64,000 nucleotides of DNA from Chlamydiales bacterium (GCA_028278035.1 JANQFC010000046.1:1-64000), one strand, 5' to 3'; counted from the first letter of the stretch, positions 26,917 to 36,131 are shown. Made by a program: numbers and translations. Notes: generated by a model from the letters alone, not told the origin.

Positions 26917-27254
26917 AATTTATGTCCTTTTATTGAATATTTACCAAATGCTATATAACTAATTTTCATGGCAAAATCTATAATACCCGTTGCAGCATAA
27001 GCACCTATTCCAAAAACAAGGCCAGATAATCCTGCATTCACGACTTTTTTCAAAGTTGATTCAGGTACCGGATTAATTTCTTTTTTATGAACATGGACGT
27101 CAGGTTTTTTCAAAACTAGATAACCAATTAAACCTAATAATGAAAAACAACCAACAGCAATTAGTTTAATGGTAGAATTTTGAGAGTCTTGAGCTACTAC
27201 AGCAGTTATACAGGCCATTTTGTCAATAGCTCCTTCACATACATTAGTAATCAT
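26913..27254 (-). CDS. Small two-helix membrane protein, operon partner of the coiled-coil gene
   Basis: A 113-residue protein with two predicted helices (STIKLIAVGCFSLLGLIGYL and GLSGLVFGIGAYAATGIID), joined by a loop containing KPDVHVHKKEINPVPEST. Translationally coupled to the coiled-coil gene through a 4-base overlap. No named family. A structural membrane complex with the coiled-coil partner is the simplest reading. Confidence 0.58.
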   Translation of the reverse strand: MITNVCEGAIDKMACITAVVAQDSQNSTIKLIAVGCFSLLGLIGYLVLKKPDVHVHKKEINPVPESTLKKVVNAGLSGLVFGIGAYAATGIIDFAMKISYIAFGKYSIKGHKL

Positions 27255-27604
27255 ATATAAATACTCCTATTTTATTTCTCTTGCAAAAAGTTAGTTAAAA
27301 TATGTTAAGATTTAGGATGTTTTTTTGTAAAGGGTAATTAAAATAATTATTTTGCATGTTTGATTTTAGTATTTGGACGAAGAATTTTAAAGATGAGGAC
27401 GTTTTTTTACTATACTTTAGAAGTGCTTAATAAAGAAAAATAAACTATATAAATACTCTTAATATTTTCCTAATTGTCTGTTGCTCTAGAGGCTAAAATA
27501 GCACTTGCTCTAAACAAGAAATTAAGTTAACTTTTTATAAATTAGTTATTTGAAATTTTTATTGTAATAAGTAATTTATTTGAAAAATTTTGAAAGAGGT
27601 TTTT
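27255..27604. other. Intergenic region upstream of lpxC
   Basis: About 350 bases of AT-rich sequence between divergent transcription units. It must hold the promoters of the minus-strand small membrane gene and of the lpxC operon. I see no confident -35/-10 pair and no terminator. A short direct repeat (TTGCTCTA at about 27480 and 27508) is the only pattern noted. Confidence 0.4.
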
Positions 27605-28462
27605 GTGCAAAAACAAAAAACTATAAAAAGAGAAGTAACAGCTACGGGAGTAGGGCTTTTTACAGGGGAAAAAGTTAAGATAACTTTAAGCCCTGCAAAA
27701 GAAAATACGGGGATTGTGTTTCAAAGAAAGGATATTGAAAATAGACCTGTTATCAAAGCTGATTTAAACTTTGTAAAAAACACATTCAGAAGAACTGTGT
27801 TGGGAAATGACAATTTTGCAATTCAGACAGTTGAGCATTTGTTATCGGCTGTTAGTGCTTATAAAATAGACAACATTTTAATACAGATTGAAGGAAATGA
27901 AGTTTTAGTAGGAGACGGCAGTTCCAAGATATTTACAGAACTATTAGAAAAAGCAGGAGAACAAGAGCAAAATGAAAATAAAAAAGAATACATATTGGAA
28001 AATCCTGTTTATTTTTCCGATAAGAAAACTCATATTGTAGCTCTTCCTGCTGATGAATATAAAATCAGCTACACTCTTCATCATCCAACGAATTTATTTT
28101 TAAAATCCCAGTATTTTTCATATGTTGTAAGTAAGGATACTTATAAACATGAAATAGCCCCTTCTAGAACTTTTTCGATATATGAAGAGATAAAACCTTT
28201 ATTAGATAAGAATTTAATTAAAGGCGGCGGTTTGGACAATGCTGTTGTTATTAAAGATAATAAGGTAATTAACCCGGAAGGAATAAGGTTTTCAAATGAA
28301 ATGGTAAGACATAAAATTTTAGATTTAATGGGTGATTTATGTCTTATGTGCAAATCTTTTAAAGCGCATATTATTGCAATTTGCACCAGCCATACATATA
28401 ATGTAAGTTTTGCTAAAAAACTTGAAAAATATTTAACTCTAGCTTCAGAGGAAAACAAATGA
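27605..28462 (+). CDS. lpxC: UDP-3-O-acyl-N-acetylglucosamine deacetylase
   Basis: Zinc-dependent deacetylase, the committed step of lipid A synthesis. The start is taken as GTG 27605 because AGAGG lies 5 bases before it. The TTG at 27590 would put the ribosome binding site inside the gene. Family landmarks: KREVTATGVGLFTGEKV at the N-terminus, the zinc ligand in QTVEHLLSAV, SRTFSIYEEI, GGGLDNAVVI, the HKILDLMGDL zinc motif (His and Asp), and the C-terminal catalytic His in CTSHTYNVSF. Length is normal for the family. It overlaps fabZ by 4 bases and heads the lpxC-fabZ-lpxA-fmt operon. Confidence 0.95.
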   Translation: MQKQKTIKREVTATGVGLFTGEKVKITLSPAKENTGIVFQRKDIENRPVIKADLNFVKNTFRRTVLGNDNFAIQTVEHLLSAVSAYKIDNILIQIEGNEVLVGDGSSKIFTELLEKAGEQEQNENKKEYILENPVYFSDKKTHIVALPADEYKISYTLHHPTNLFLKSQYFSYVVSKDTYKHEIAPSRTFSIYEEIKPLLDKNLIKGGGLDNAVVIKDNKVINPEGIRFSNEMVRHKILDLMGDLCLMCKSFKAHIIAICTSHTYNVSFAKKLEKYLTLASEENK

Positions 28463-28914
28463 CATCTAAAAAGACTGTTTTAGATCATAGAAAAATAGCT
28501 GAAATACTGCCGCATAGATATCCATTTTTATTAGTGGACAAAGTGGTAGATTTAAATTTAGAGGAAAATGAGATTATAGGAATAAAAAATGTTACGGTAA
28601 ACGAACATTTTTTTGTTGGTCATTTTCCTAACGTCCCTATTATGCCGGGAGTTTTAATTATTGAGGCAATGGCTCAGACAGGAGGGATTTTAGTTCACCA
28701 AAAAGGATTTGTTGATAAGATTGCTGTACTTTTAAATGTTGCATATGCAAAATTTAGAAAGCCTATTTATCCCGGTGATGTGATAAAACTGCATGCAAAG
28801 GCTTTGCATGTAAGCGGTAAAGGCGGAAAAATACAAGCTAAAGCTATTGTAAATGAAAAAATTGCAGTGCAAGCAGAATTGAGCTTTGCTTTAGTTGATA
28901 AAGAAAAATTATAA
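28459..28914 (+). CDS. fabZ: 3-hydroxyacyl-ACP dehydratase FabZ
   Basis: Hot-dog-fold dehydratase of fatty acid synthesis, competing with LpxA and LpxC for 3-hydroxyacyl chains. The 151 residues contain ILPHRYPFLLVDKVVDL with the catalytic His and EHFFVGHFPNVPIMPGVLII with the second half-site and catalytic Glu region (EAMAQTGG). Its ATG overlaps the lpxC stop by 4 bases, so the two are coupled. In several lineages lpxC and fabZ are fused or adjacent, in agreement with this order. Confidence 0.95.
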   Translation: MTSKKTVLDHRKIAEILPHRYPFLLVDKVVDLNLEENEIIGIKNVTVNEHFFVGHFPNVPIMPGVLIIEAMAQTGGILVHQKGFVDKIAVLLNVAYAKFRKPIYPGDVIKLHAKALHVSGKGGKIQAKAIVNEKIAVQAELSFALVDKEKL

Positions 28915-28933
28915 AAAAAACGGTTATTTCAAC

Positions 28934-29764
28934 ATGTCAAAAATTCATCCTAATGCATATATAGAAACAGGTGCAAATATCGGAGAAAATGTAACGATCG
29001 AAGCATTTGCCGTAGTGAAAAAAAATGTAACGTTAAAAGATAATGTAACCATTAAGTCCCATGCTTATATTGATGGCAATACTACTATTAATGAAGGAAG
29101 CATTATTTGGCCAAGCGCTAGCATAGGCACAAAAACGCAGGATAAGAAGTTTAAGGGTGAGACTACTTATGTGGAAATCGGAAAAAACACTGAAATAAGA
29201 GAATTTGCTACAATTAACTCTTCCTGCATGGAAGGGTCTGTTGTAAAAGTAGGCGATAACTGTTTGATAATGGCCTATTGTCATGTTGCCCATAACTGTG
29301 AGGTGGGAAATAATGTTGTTATGGCGAACAGCTCAATGTTGGCAGGCCATGTAATTGTAGAAGACAATGTAATAATCGGCGGAATGACGCCCGTTCATCA
29401 ATTTTCCAGACTTGGCAAGAATGCTATGGTAGGAGGTTTTTCCAGGGTTTCTCATGATGTTCCTCCTTATACTATCGGCGGGGGATACCCATATAAATGC
29501 TCTGGTCTAAATTTAGTGGGTTTGAAAAGACATAATTTTTCACTGGAAGTTAGAAATGAGCTTGCCAAGGCTTTTAAAATTACCTACAGGATGGGACTAA
29601 GGTTAGATCAGGCTATAGAAAAAATAGAAAACGAATTAAAGCCTATAGAAGAGATTGTTCACTGGTTAAATTTTTGTAAAACAACCAAGAGAGGCCTTAT
29701 TGGTCTGGAAGGAGTTACTCATATAAAAGAAGAAAAGCCTCTTGAAGAAATGCTGAGAAATTAA
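28934..29764 (+). CDS. lpxA: UDP-N-acetylglucosamine acyltransferase
   Basis: Transfers the 3-hydroxyacyl chain to UDP-GlcNAc, the first step of lipid A synthesis. Start chosen at ATG 28934 (MSKIHPNAYIE), matching the family N-terminus. An upstream in-frame ATG at 28895 overlaps fabZ. The 276 residues are a left-handed beta-helix of hexapeptide repeats (IGENVTIEAFAVV, VTLKDNVTIKS), with the catalytic His in YCHVAHNCEVGNNV and the substrate loop GGMTPVHQFSRLGKNAMVGG. The helical C-terminal tail is about 90 residues long. One-base overlap with fmt. Confidence 0.95.
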   Translation: MSKIHPNAYIETGANIGENVTIEAFAVVKKNVTLKDNVTIKSHAYIDGNTTINEGSIIWPSASIGTKTQDKKFKGETTYVEIGKNTEIREFATINSSCMEGSVVKVGDNCLIMAYCHVAHNCEVGNNVVMANSSMLAGHVIVEDNVIIGGMTPVHQFSRLGKNAMVGGFSRVSHDVPPYTIGGGYPYKCSGLNLVGLKRHNFSLEVRNELAKAFKITYRMGLRLDQAIEKIENELKPIEEIVHWLNFCKTTKRGLIGLEGVTHIKEEKPLEEMLRN

Positions 29765-30690
29765 TGAAAATAATTTTCTTTGGAACCCCGGTTTTTGCTG
29801 CAGAGATTCTTGAATATTTATTAGATAATAAAATAGATGTTTTAGCGGTTGTCACACAACCGGATAAGACTAATAAAAACCGAGTGCATATTCCTGCTAT
29901 AAAAAAAATAGCTGAAAAGTTTCCTGAAATAGATATTTATCAGCCTGAAAAAGCATCAGATCCCGATTTTATTCAAAGTTTGAAAAAATACAAGGCTGAT
30001 TTGTTTGTAGTAGTGGCTTATGGACAGATTCTTAAACAGGAATTATTAGATATTCCTAAATTAGACTGCATTAATATTCATGCTTCTTTATTACCGAAAT
30101 ATAGAGGCGCCAATCCTATTAGAAGAGCTATTGAAAAAGGAGAAGATACAACAGGTGTTACCATTATGAAAATGGTAAAGAAAATGGATGCTGGCGACAT
30201 GATAAGAACAAAAGAAGTAGAAATTTCAGATAACATGGATTTCGGGGCTTTAGAAGAAAAGTTAATAGAAATTTCAAAACCGCTGCTTTTAGAAGTTATT
30301 AAAGATTATGAAAAAGATCGGGTTCAATTTACTACTCAAGATGAAAGTGGGGTTACTTTTGCAAAAAAATATACTTATGAGGAAATGCAGCTTGATTGGA
30401 ATAAAGATGCAAAAGACAATTTTAATTTAATAAGGGCTTTGTCCCCAAAGCCCGGGGCTTTCATAAAAATTTTAATTAATGACCAAACTAAAATTTTGAA
30501 AATTTTGAAGACCAAGATATCAGATAATTTTTTACCCCCTAAAAAAATTGATATTCAAAAAGATGCTTTGTTTATTGGATGTAAAGATAGATCTTTGAAG
30601 ATTCTAGAAGTGCAGTTAGAAGGCAAAAAAAGAATGAAAGCAGCTGATTTTATTAGAGGTATTAAAAATCAATTTTTAATTGTTGATTAA
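29764..30690 (+). CDS. fmt: Methionyl-tRNA formyltransferase
   Basis: Formylates initiator Met-tRNA using 10-formyltetrahydrofolate. The 308 residues have the family N-terminus MKIIFFGTPVFAAEIL, the folate/catalytic segment INIHASLLPKYRGANPI (Asn, His), VTIMKMVKKMDAGDMI with the catalytic Asp, and the C-terminal OB-like domain. Its ATG overlaps the lpxA stop (TAATG), so a translation-initiation enzyme is coupled to lipid A genes. The usual lpxB neighbour is absent and lpxD is not in this window. Confidence 0.94.
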   Translation: MKIIFFGTPVFAAEILEYLLDNKIDVLAVVTQPDKTNKNRVHIPAIKKIAEKFPEIDIYQPEKASDPDFIQSLKKYKADLFVVVAYGQILKQELLDIPKLDCINIHASLLPKYRGANPIRRAIEKGEDTTGVTIMKMVKKMDAGDMIRTKEVEISDNMDFGALEEKLIEISKPLLLEVIKDYEKDRVQFTTQDESGVTFAKKYTYEEMQLDWNKDAKDNFNLIRALSPKPGAFIKILINDQTKILKILKTKISDNFLPPKKIDIQKDALFIGCKDRSLKILEVQLEGKKRMKAADFIRGIKNQFLIVD

Positions 30691-30761
30691 TTAATTTTTC
30701 TATCTTTACTTATAGTTTAATTGCCATTATTATATAGCTGCTTGAATTAAATAGGTAATTA

Positions 30762-31595
30762 ATGGGCGATAGATTAGTTGTTAGGGACTCAGTTTCCAAA
30801 TTTGCAGACCAGCAAAATTTAGAGTTAGTAAATAGATATAGAAATTTTGAAGAAAAAAAATTTACTGACGTTAACAATTATACAATATTTGCAAATTGGG
30901 TAGAATCTAGTGCTGGTTCGTATAAGTTTATTAAACTGATTACCAATGCTTTTAAATGGACAGTTTTAATTGGTCAAAGACTTAAATTTGATTTTAATTC
31001 GATTCAAAAGTTCATTAATGTAAATAAACAATTGGGCTTTGTATCTAAAGCGCTGATCTTAACTAAAGTTCCTGCTACTTATGAAAATTTTAGAAATTCA
31101 ATTAAAAGTTATAATAAGCAGACTAAACAACTAGCTATTCGGCAAAGAGATAAGTTAATTAAAACTGTAGTTGAAACCATATCAGATACGGGTTTTTTGC
31201 TTCAGTTTGGTGAAATATTAGGCGTTATCACACTCGGAAGTTTCAAGCCTTTGGTATCTTTTTCCTCTAGTTTATTTTTATCAATATTCCATATGGTAAG
31301 TATTAAATTTGCAGCAGAAGATCTTTCAGTTCATAAAAAACTTCAAAGAATTGCTCAAAATACGGATTCTGAAAGATTCAAGATAATTACTAGTGAATGT
31401 AAGAATTTAGAATTATTAAAATTGGTAAAATCAGTCACAGCTTTAGCTTTAAGCTTTTTTACAATAGCAGAAATGCTAAGCATTATAGCACTATCTCAAG
31501 TGGCAATGCTTACCTTGTCTACAACTTCAATAGTTTTGGCTATGTGGGTCTATTTTTATCAAGAGTCTATGACTTATCCTAAAAACCATGACTAA
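30762..31595 (+). CDS. Unknown helical protein with C-terminal membrane segments
   Basis: A 277-residue protein. The first 150 residues are charged and mostly helical (KQLAIRQRDKLIKTVVETI). The second half holds hydrophobic stretches (LGVITLGSFKPLVSFSSSLF, and near the end FFTIAEMLSIIALSQVAML plus STTSIVLAMWVYFY). No signal peptide. I do not recognise the family. The start has a purine-rich AGGT some 8 bases upstream. A 43-residue frame overlaps its stop codon. Confidence 0.62.
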   Translation: MGDRLVVRDSVSKFADQQNLELVNRYRNFEEKKFTDVNNYTIFANWVESSAGSYKFIKLITNAFKWTVLIGQRLKFDFNSIQKFINVNKQLGFVSKALILTKVPATYENFRNSIKSYNKQTKQLAIRQRDKLIKTVVETISDTGFLLQFGEILGVITLGSFKPLVSFSSSLFLSIFHMVSIKFAAEDLSVHKKLQRIAQNTDSERFKIITSECKNLELLKLVKSVTALALSFFTIAEMLSIIALSQVAMLTLSTTSIVLAMWVYFYQESMTYPKNHD

Positions 31596-31719
31596 AATAT
31601 TAAATAGCTTAAAAAAAATTTTTACAGGCCGATCCCTTTCTTATGTTGAATGGGCTGTTATAAGTATATTTATAAGTTTTTTGATTTTTTTGATATTGTA
31701 TGCCAATTGGTTTTATTGA
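31588..31719 (+). CDS. Possible 43-residue single-helix membrane protein
   Basis: A short frame starting at an ATG that overlaps the previous stop by 8 bases. It encodes a basic amphipathic N-terminus (MTKILNSLKKIFTGRS) followed by one membrane helix (WAVISIFISFLIFLILYANW). The SecE C-terminus came to mind but its conserved residues are not there. Translational coupling makes it plausible. It has no homology support and could be spurious. Confidence 0.4.
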   Translation: MTKILNSLKKIFTGRSLSYVEWAVISIFISFLIFLILYANWFY

Positions 31720-32627
31720 GAGTGCAGTGTGCTATTGAGACAGCCGTTTTTATATAAAATAGAATAATCAGTTTCCTTTCCATTAGAGTCTCTATTTCGG
31801 AAAATGAATGTTGGAAAGTTTTTTCCTAAATCACGTATTTGGGTAATACCCAGGCATGTATTATCAGGCGCGAAGACATTGGCTTGTGGCACTGCTTTAG
31901 AAATTGCTTGGGCCAAGCCGCCTTGTCGGCCTGTAAAGCAGGAATTTAATACTATTGTAGCTGTTTTTGATAAGTGGCTAAAATCTTCTTTTTTAATATC
32001 AGATATTCTGTATTTTTGTTTTGGGTTGATCAAAGCATTTTTTCCTAATAAAAAACAATCATTAAGGCCATGAGTATTAATGAGCAATAAATCAATTTTA
32101 TCAGCGGTTTTTAATGCATTTTTAAATTGATCGATTGTACTAACCTGCCATGTTTTATGGTCATAATCTTTATTTAATCTGGGAATAAGATCACAGAGAT
32201 TGGAGTTTTTTCCGGTAATTTCTCTAGGATCATATGTAGGGACAATAATGAGCGCCTTTTTTTTAGATCGGGCTGAAGGTCTAGGCCTTGCCAAAGGGGC
32301 TGTGGCTTTAGGTTTAACGGGAATAGGAGAGGGTGTTTTTTGAGCTGTAAAGGATTTGTGCTTAATAGTTTGAAATTTTCTGAGCTGGTGGATTAAATAA
32401 CCGAAAGGAATAATATTGCATGCGAAAAATATGCCGTACGTTTGCCAAAGCACACTTGAAATTAAAGGAGTGCCTGCAAAACAAAAGTTTAAAGAAATGC
32501 CTACCAAAGCTATTGCTGAGATGGCAGAGAAAATTAAAATATTTTTTTTACAATTGAAAATTTCTTCATTGATTTTATCTGCGGTAGCAGTTTTAACAGG
32601 TATAGGGGTATAAGCTATAGTCGACAT
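31713..32627 (-). CDS. Membrane-anchored caspase-like (clan CD) cysteine protease candidate
   Basis: A 304-residue protein. Two membrane helices occupy residues 28-80, then a proline-rich basic linker (PSPIPVKPKATAPLARPRP), then an alpha/beta domain from about residue 123. That domain begins with ALIIVPTYDPREI and carries the hallmarks of the caspase/clostripain fold: a hydrophobic strand ending in His-Gly (LLLINTHG, H186) and a second ending in Cys (IVLNSCFTG, C230). Spacing of the dyad fits a clan CD peptidase. Such domains are frequent in amoeba-associated bacteria, where they may act on host or stress substrates. The dyad is visible; activity and substrate are inferred. Confidence 0.68.
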   Translation of the reverse strand: MSTIAYTPIPVKTATADKINEEIFNCKKNILIFSAISAIALVGISLNFCFAGTPLISSVLWQTYGIFFACNIIPFGYLIHQLRKFQTIKHKSFTAQKTPSPIPVKPKATAPLARPRPSARSKKKALIIVPTYDPREITGKNSNLCDLIPRLNKDYDHKTWQVSTIDQFKNALKTADKIDLLLINTHGLNDCFLLGKNALINPKQKYRISDIKKEDFSHLSKTATIVLNSCFTGRQGGLAQAISKAVPQANVFAPDNTCLGITQIRDLGKNFPTFIFRNRDSNGKETDYSILYKNGCLNSTLHSQ

Positions 32628-32806
32628 TATTAAACCTATATTAAAATTAATTTAGTAATTATTATATAAAAAATATAATTAAAAATATAGTATATAAATA
32701 TATTTAATTGCATAGCATAATGTAGTTTTTTATGTTGATGTGAATAATTTTTTGATAAATTCATTAGTAATATTTTAATTATACTTGTATAGAATTCATA
32801 AGTTTC

Positions 32807-32835
32807 TTATATTATTTTTTCAAACACATTATAAT
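32807..32835 (+). promoter_or_regulatory. Candidate promoter of the ribosomal protein operon
   Basis: A perfect TATAAT (32830-32835) preceded with 17-base spacing by TTATAT, a weak -35. It lies 165 bases before rplC in a 373-base intergenic region and is the best sigma-70-type match there. Confidence 0.4.
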
Positions 32836-32873
32836 AGTGTGATTTAGGAAAAAGAAAGTATAAGAATTTGATT

Positions 32874-32901
32874 GAGCGAAATCTAGCATTTTGCTAAGCT
32901 C
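32874..32901 (+). promoter_or_regulatory. Hairpin in the leader of the ribosomal operon
   Basis: An imperfect inverted repeat: outer stem GAGC/GCTC and inner stem TAGCA/TGCTA with a TTT loop and an asymmetric internal bulge. It lies in the presumed 5' untranslated leader, about 40 bases after the TATAAT. It may be a binding site for a ribosomal protein that represses its own operon (L4 does this in other bacteria), but the match is structural only. The rest of the 32628-33000 gap shows nothing further. Confidence 0.3.
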
Positions 32902-33000
32902 GTTTGTTAATCTTTTGAATGTTTTTTCAAAGGTAAGAAATAAGTTTTTTCGATTTTTATCGGATATGATTTTTTAGTTTATTGAATATTGAGGAATAAA

Positions 33001-33654
33001 ATGTCATTAAAGTTAATTGGAAGAAAAAAAGGCATGACCCAGATTTTTGATGAGAAGGGAAATGTAGTAGTTTGTAGTGCTATTCATATTGGTTCAAATT
33101 ATGTATCTCAAGTAAAGAACAAAGAAAAAGACGGATACTGTGCTGTTCAAATAGGTTCTATAAAAAAGAAAAAACCGAATAAGTGCATAAAGGGACATTT
33201 TGAAAAAAATAAGATCGAGCCATGTACTACCCTTTTAGAAAGCCGAGTAGAAGATCCAAGCCAGTACAGTGTTGGGCAGCAATTAAAAGCGGATTATTTT
33301 GAAAAAGGTGATTTTATTGATGTGATCTCTACTTCAAAAGGTAAAGGTTTTCAAGGAGCTATGAAGATGTACGGGTTTAGAGGAATGTCGGCATCCCACG
33401 GCTGTTCCAGAGCTCACAGGTCTTTAGGTTCTACTGGAATGAGATCCACTCCCGGTAGATGTTTTCCGGGTGGTAAAAGGGCGTCTAGAATGGGTGGAGA
33501 TAAAACTACAGTTCAGAATTTGAAAATAGTAGATATAGTACCTGAGAAAAATTTAGTTCTTGTTAAGGGAAGTATCCCGGGCAGCAATGAGGCTATTATC
33601 TTTGTTAGAAGAGCTAAAAAAAAGCAAAAAGTTAAGACTAAAGCAAAAAAATAA
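33001..33654 (+). CDS. rplC: Ribosomal protein L3
   Basis: Large-subunit protein that helps initiate 23S rRNA assembly. Start taken at ATG 33001 with GAGG upstream, 12 bases after an in-frame ATG that would add MRNK. The 217 residues include [30 protein letters not shown], and the conserved [18 protein letters not shown], whose Gln-equivalent methylation region is altered. It is the first gene of the operon. rpsJ (S10), which normally precedes it, is not here. Confidence 0.96.
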   Translation: MSLKLIGRKKGMTQIFDEKGNVVVCSAIHIGSNYVSQVKNKEKDGYCAVQIGSIKKKKPNKCIKGHFEKNKIEPCTTLLESRVEDPSQYSVGQQLKADYFEKGDFIDVISTSKGKGFQGAMKMYGFRGMSASHGCSRAHRSLGSTGMRSTPGRCFPGGKRASRMGGDKTTVQNLKIVDIVPEKNLVLVKGSIPGSNEAIIFVRRAKKKQKVKTKAKK

Positions 33655-33666
33655 TCGAGGAATATT

Positions 33667-34317
33667 GTGGCATTATTAAAAAAATACAACATTAGCGGAA
33701 AAGAGATCGGAACAGAAACAATTGATGATGCAATTTTGGATGTAACCGCAAATACTCAGATGATAAAAGACTATATGGTTGCAATGCATGCCAATGCAAG
33801 ACAATGGTCGGCAAATACCAAGGGCAGAAAAGAGATTAACTGTACAGGCGCTAAACCGCATGCGCAGAAAGGAACCGGAAGAGCAAGACAAGGGACATAT
33901 GCTGCCCCTCAATTTAGAGGTGGAGGAATTGTTTTTGGTCCAAAGCCCAAGTTTGATCAGCATGTAAGAATTAATAAAAAGGAAAGAAGAAAAGCAATAA
34001 GCTCTTTGTTAGCTGAAAAATTAAAAGCAGAAAAAGCCTGCATTTTAGAGTTGAAAAAAGATGATGAAGTTACAAAAACCAAGCAGGTTGACGAATTTCT
34101 AAAAGCGTTAAAAATCAAAGGATCCAGAACTCTAGTAATTACAAAGCATAAAGAATTTAATAATTTAAAAAGATGCATGCAGAATATTCAGAAAATTGAA
34201 TTTAAAGATGCTCTTTGCATGAATGGTTATGATGTAGCTTTAAGCAAAAATGTGATCATTCTTAGTTCAGTTTTAGACGAAGTTAAAGATATTTTAAATA
34301 AAGGTAAGAAAAAATAA
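33667..34317 (+). CDS. rplD: Ribosomal protein L4
   Basis: Large-subunit protein lining the exit tunnel. The start is GTG 33667 with GAGG 9 bases upstream. The 216 residues contain the diagnostic KGTGRARQGTYAAPQFRGG loop and a C-terminal TLVITKHKEFNNLKR segment. The stop overlaps the rplW start by one base. Confidence 0.95.
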   Translation: MALLKKYNISGKEIGTETIDDAILDVTANTQMIKDYMVAMHANARQWSANTKGRKEINCTGAKPHAQKGTGRARQGTYAAPQFRGGGIVFGPKPKFDQHVRINKKERRKAISSLLAEKLKAEKACILELKKDDEVTKTKQVDEFLKALKIKGSRTLVITKHKEFNNLKRCMQNIQKIEFKDALCMNGYDVALSKNVIILSSVLDEVKDILNKGKKK

Positions 34318-34652
34318 TGGAAAAGAGCCCTTATAGCATAATTGTTTCACGTTTAGTGACAGAAAAAGCAAGTGTTTTAATGTCTTTAAAAGATTCAGAA
34401 AGCAATAAATGTTTAAAAAAATTCGATAAGCCTAAATATGTGTTCCTTGTGGACACTAATGCAAATAAAAGAGAAATAGCTTGGGCTATAGAAAAAATTT
34501 ACGAAAACAAAAAAGTAAAAGTAAAGGCTGTTAATACAATCAATGTTCATCCTAAAAAACGAAGAGTTAGAGGTTTTATGGGTATGACCAAGAAGTATAA
34601 AAAAGCAATAGTTACACTAGATGCTAAAGATAGCTTAGACGATCAAGTTTAA
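34317..34652 (+). CDS. rplW: Ribosomal protein L23
   Basis: Sits at the tunnel exit and is the docking site for trigger factor and SRP. The 111 residues show [10 protein letters not shown], the strand [19 protein letters not shown], and [19 protein letters not shown]. It is slightly longer than usual because of a ten-residue insertion ([10 protein letters not shown]) in the N-terminal loop. Translationally coupled to rplD. Confidence 0.94.
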   Translation: MEKSPYSIIVSRLVTEKASVLMSLKDSESNKCLKKFDKPKYVFLVDTNANKREIAWAIEKIYENKKVKVKAVNTINVHPKKRRVRGFMGMTKKYKKAIVTLDAKDSLDDQV

Positions 34653-34665
34653 AAAGGATTTAAAG

Positions 34666-35496
34666 ATGACTAAGAAATTCCGACCTATTACACCATCTCA
34701 AAGAATGTTGGTACTTCCTACAATGGACCAACTTAATCCTAAAAAGAAAGGGCCTGAAAAATCTTTAACTACAAAAAAAAGAAGAAATAACGGACGTAAC
34801 AATTTAGGAAGAATTACTTGTAGGCATAAAGGTGGTGGACATAAAAAGAAATATAGGATTGTCGATTTTAAAAGAGATAAGGAAAAAATAAATGCTAAGG
34901 TAGCTTCTATTGAATACGATCCGAACAGATCTGCACATTTGGCGCTTCTGCACTATTTTGATGGGGAAAAACGCTATATTATAGCTCCTCAAGGTTTAAA
35001 AGTAGGTGATGTTGTATCAACTACTCAGGGGGCTCCATTTAAGGTTGGCAACTGCATGCGTCTAAAACATATGCCACTTGGTTCAATAATTCATAATGTT
35101 GAATTGAATCCATCAAGAGGAGGGAAATTGGTTAGATCTGCTGGTCTTTCTGCTCAGTTAGTAGCTAGAAGTTCAGGTTATGCAACGATACGTATGCCTT
35201 CCGGAGAGTTTAGATTAATTAATGAAGACTGCAAAGCAACTTTAGGAGTTGTTTCTAATCCAGAACATAACTTGAGAGTTGATGGAAAAGCTGGCCGAAA
35301 TCGCTGGAAAGGAATAAGACCGACTGTTAGAGGTACTGCGATGAACCCTGTCGATCATCCTCATGGTGGTGGAGAAGGAAGAAGCAAGGGTAATCATCCT
35401 CAAACTCCTTGGGCTAAAATTACAAAGGGTAAGAGAACAAGGTCTAATAAGAAAAGTAACAAGATGATCGTTAAAAGTAGACGTAAAAAGAAATAG
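34666..35496 (+). CDS. rplB: Ribosomal protein L2
   Basis: Peptidyl-transferase-centre protein essential for subunit joining. At 276 residues the length is standard. Conserved elements: [40 protein letters not shown], and [18 protein letters not shown] with the functional His. AAGGA ribosome binding site upstream. Confidence 0.97.
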   Translation: MTKKFRPITPSQRMLVLPTMDQLNPKKKGPEKSLTTKKRRNNGRNNLGRITCRHKGGGHKKKYRIVDFKRDKEKINAKVASIEYDPNRSAHLALLHYFDGEKRYIIAPQGLKVGDVVSTTQGAPFKVGNCMRLKHMPLGSIIHNVELNPSRGGKLVRSAGLSAQLVARSSGYATIRMPSGEFRLINEDCKATLGVVSNPEHNLRVDGKAGRNRWKGIRPTVRGTAMNPVDHPHGGGEGRSKGNHPQTPWAKITKGKRTRSNKKSNKMIVKSRRKKK

Positions 35497-35505
35497 GTAA
35501 GTTAT

Positions 35506-35784
35506 ATGGCAAGATCTTTGAAAAAAGGACCATTTGTTGATCATTTTTTAATGCAGCAAATAGAAAAACATGTGCAAGAAAAAAGCAAAAAACCAATTAA
35601 AACATGGTCAAGACGATCAATGATTATACCTGAAATGGTAGGATTAACTCTTGAAGTTCATAATGGGAAAAAATTTATTCCTGTTTTTGTATCTGAAAAT
35701 ATGGTTGGTCAGAGACTTGGTGAATTTGCGCCGACAAGAACATTTAAAGGGCATCCAATTAAAAAAGCGGGAGAAAGTAAGTAA
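35506..35784 (+). CDS. rpsS: Ribosomal protein S19
   Basis: Head protein of the 30S subunit, 92 residues. [14 protein letters not shown] at the start, then [15 protein letters not shown] and [13 protein letters not shown] at the end are the S19 signature. Follows rplB by 9 bases. Confidence 0.96.
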   Translation: MARSLKKGPFVDHFLMQQIEKHVQEKSKKPIKTWSRRSMIIPEMVGLTLEVHNGKKFIPVFVSENMVGQRLGEFAPTRTFKGHPIKKAGESK

Positions 35785-35786
35785 TC

Positions 35787-36131
35787 ATGAAAAATACAGC
35801 CAAAGCTATAACTAAATTTGTAAGAATAAGCCCTTATAAGGCTAGACTTGCAGCTGATTTAATCAGAGGGTTAAGTGTTGAGGATGCTGCATTGCAATTG
35901 AAATACTCTCCTCTAAAAGGAGCGCGTCTTTTGACTAAAACATTAAATAGTGCAATTGCCAATGCTGAAACTACTCTTGATGCAAGAAGAGAATCTCTTA
36001 AAGTGCATGAAGTAAGAGTGGACGGCGGGCCGATAATTAGAAGGGCTAAGCCCAGAAGTAAAGGTGGACGAGTTCCTATAAATAAGAGAACAAGTCATTT
36101 TACAGTAGTACTTTCGAGTGAGAAAAAATAG
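35787..36131 (+). CDS. rplV: Ribosomal protein L22
   Basis: Exit-tunnel protein of 114 residues whose beta-hairpin reaches into the macrolide-binding region. FVRISPYKARLAADLIRG and the hairpin tip PIIRRAKPRSKGGR are visible. Two bases after rpsS. Confidence 0.96.
   Translation: MKNTAKAITKFVRISPYKARLAADLIRGLSVEDAALQLKYSPLKGARLLTKTLNSAIANAETTLDARRESLKVHEVRVDGGPIIRRAKPRSKGGRVPINKRTSHFTVVLSSEKK

Noticed and set aside
31588-31719. SecE identification for the 43-residue frame
   Set aside because: It has one helix and basic residues but none of the conserved SecE amphipathic-helix residues, so only a generic membrane call is kept.
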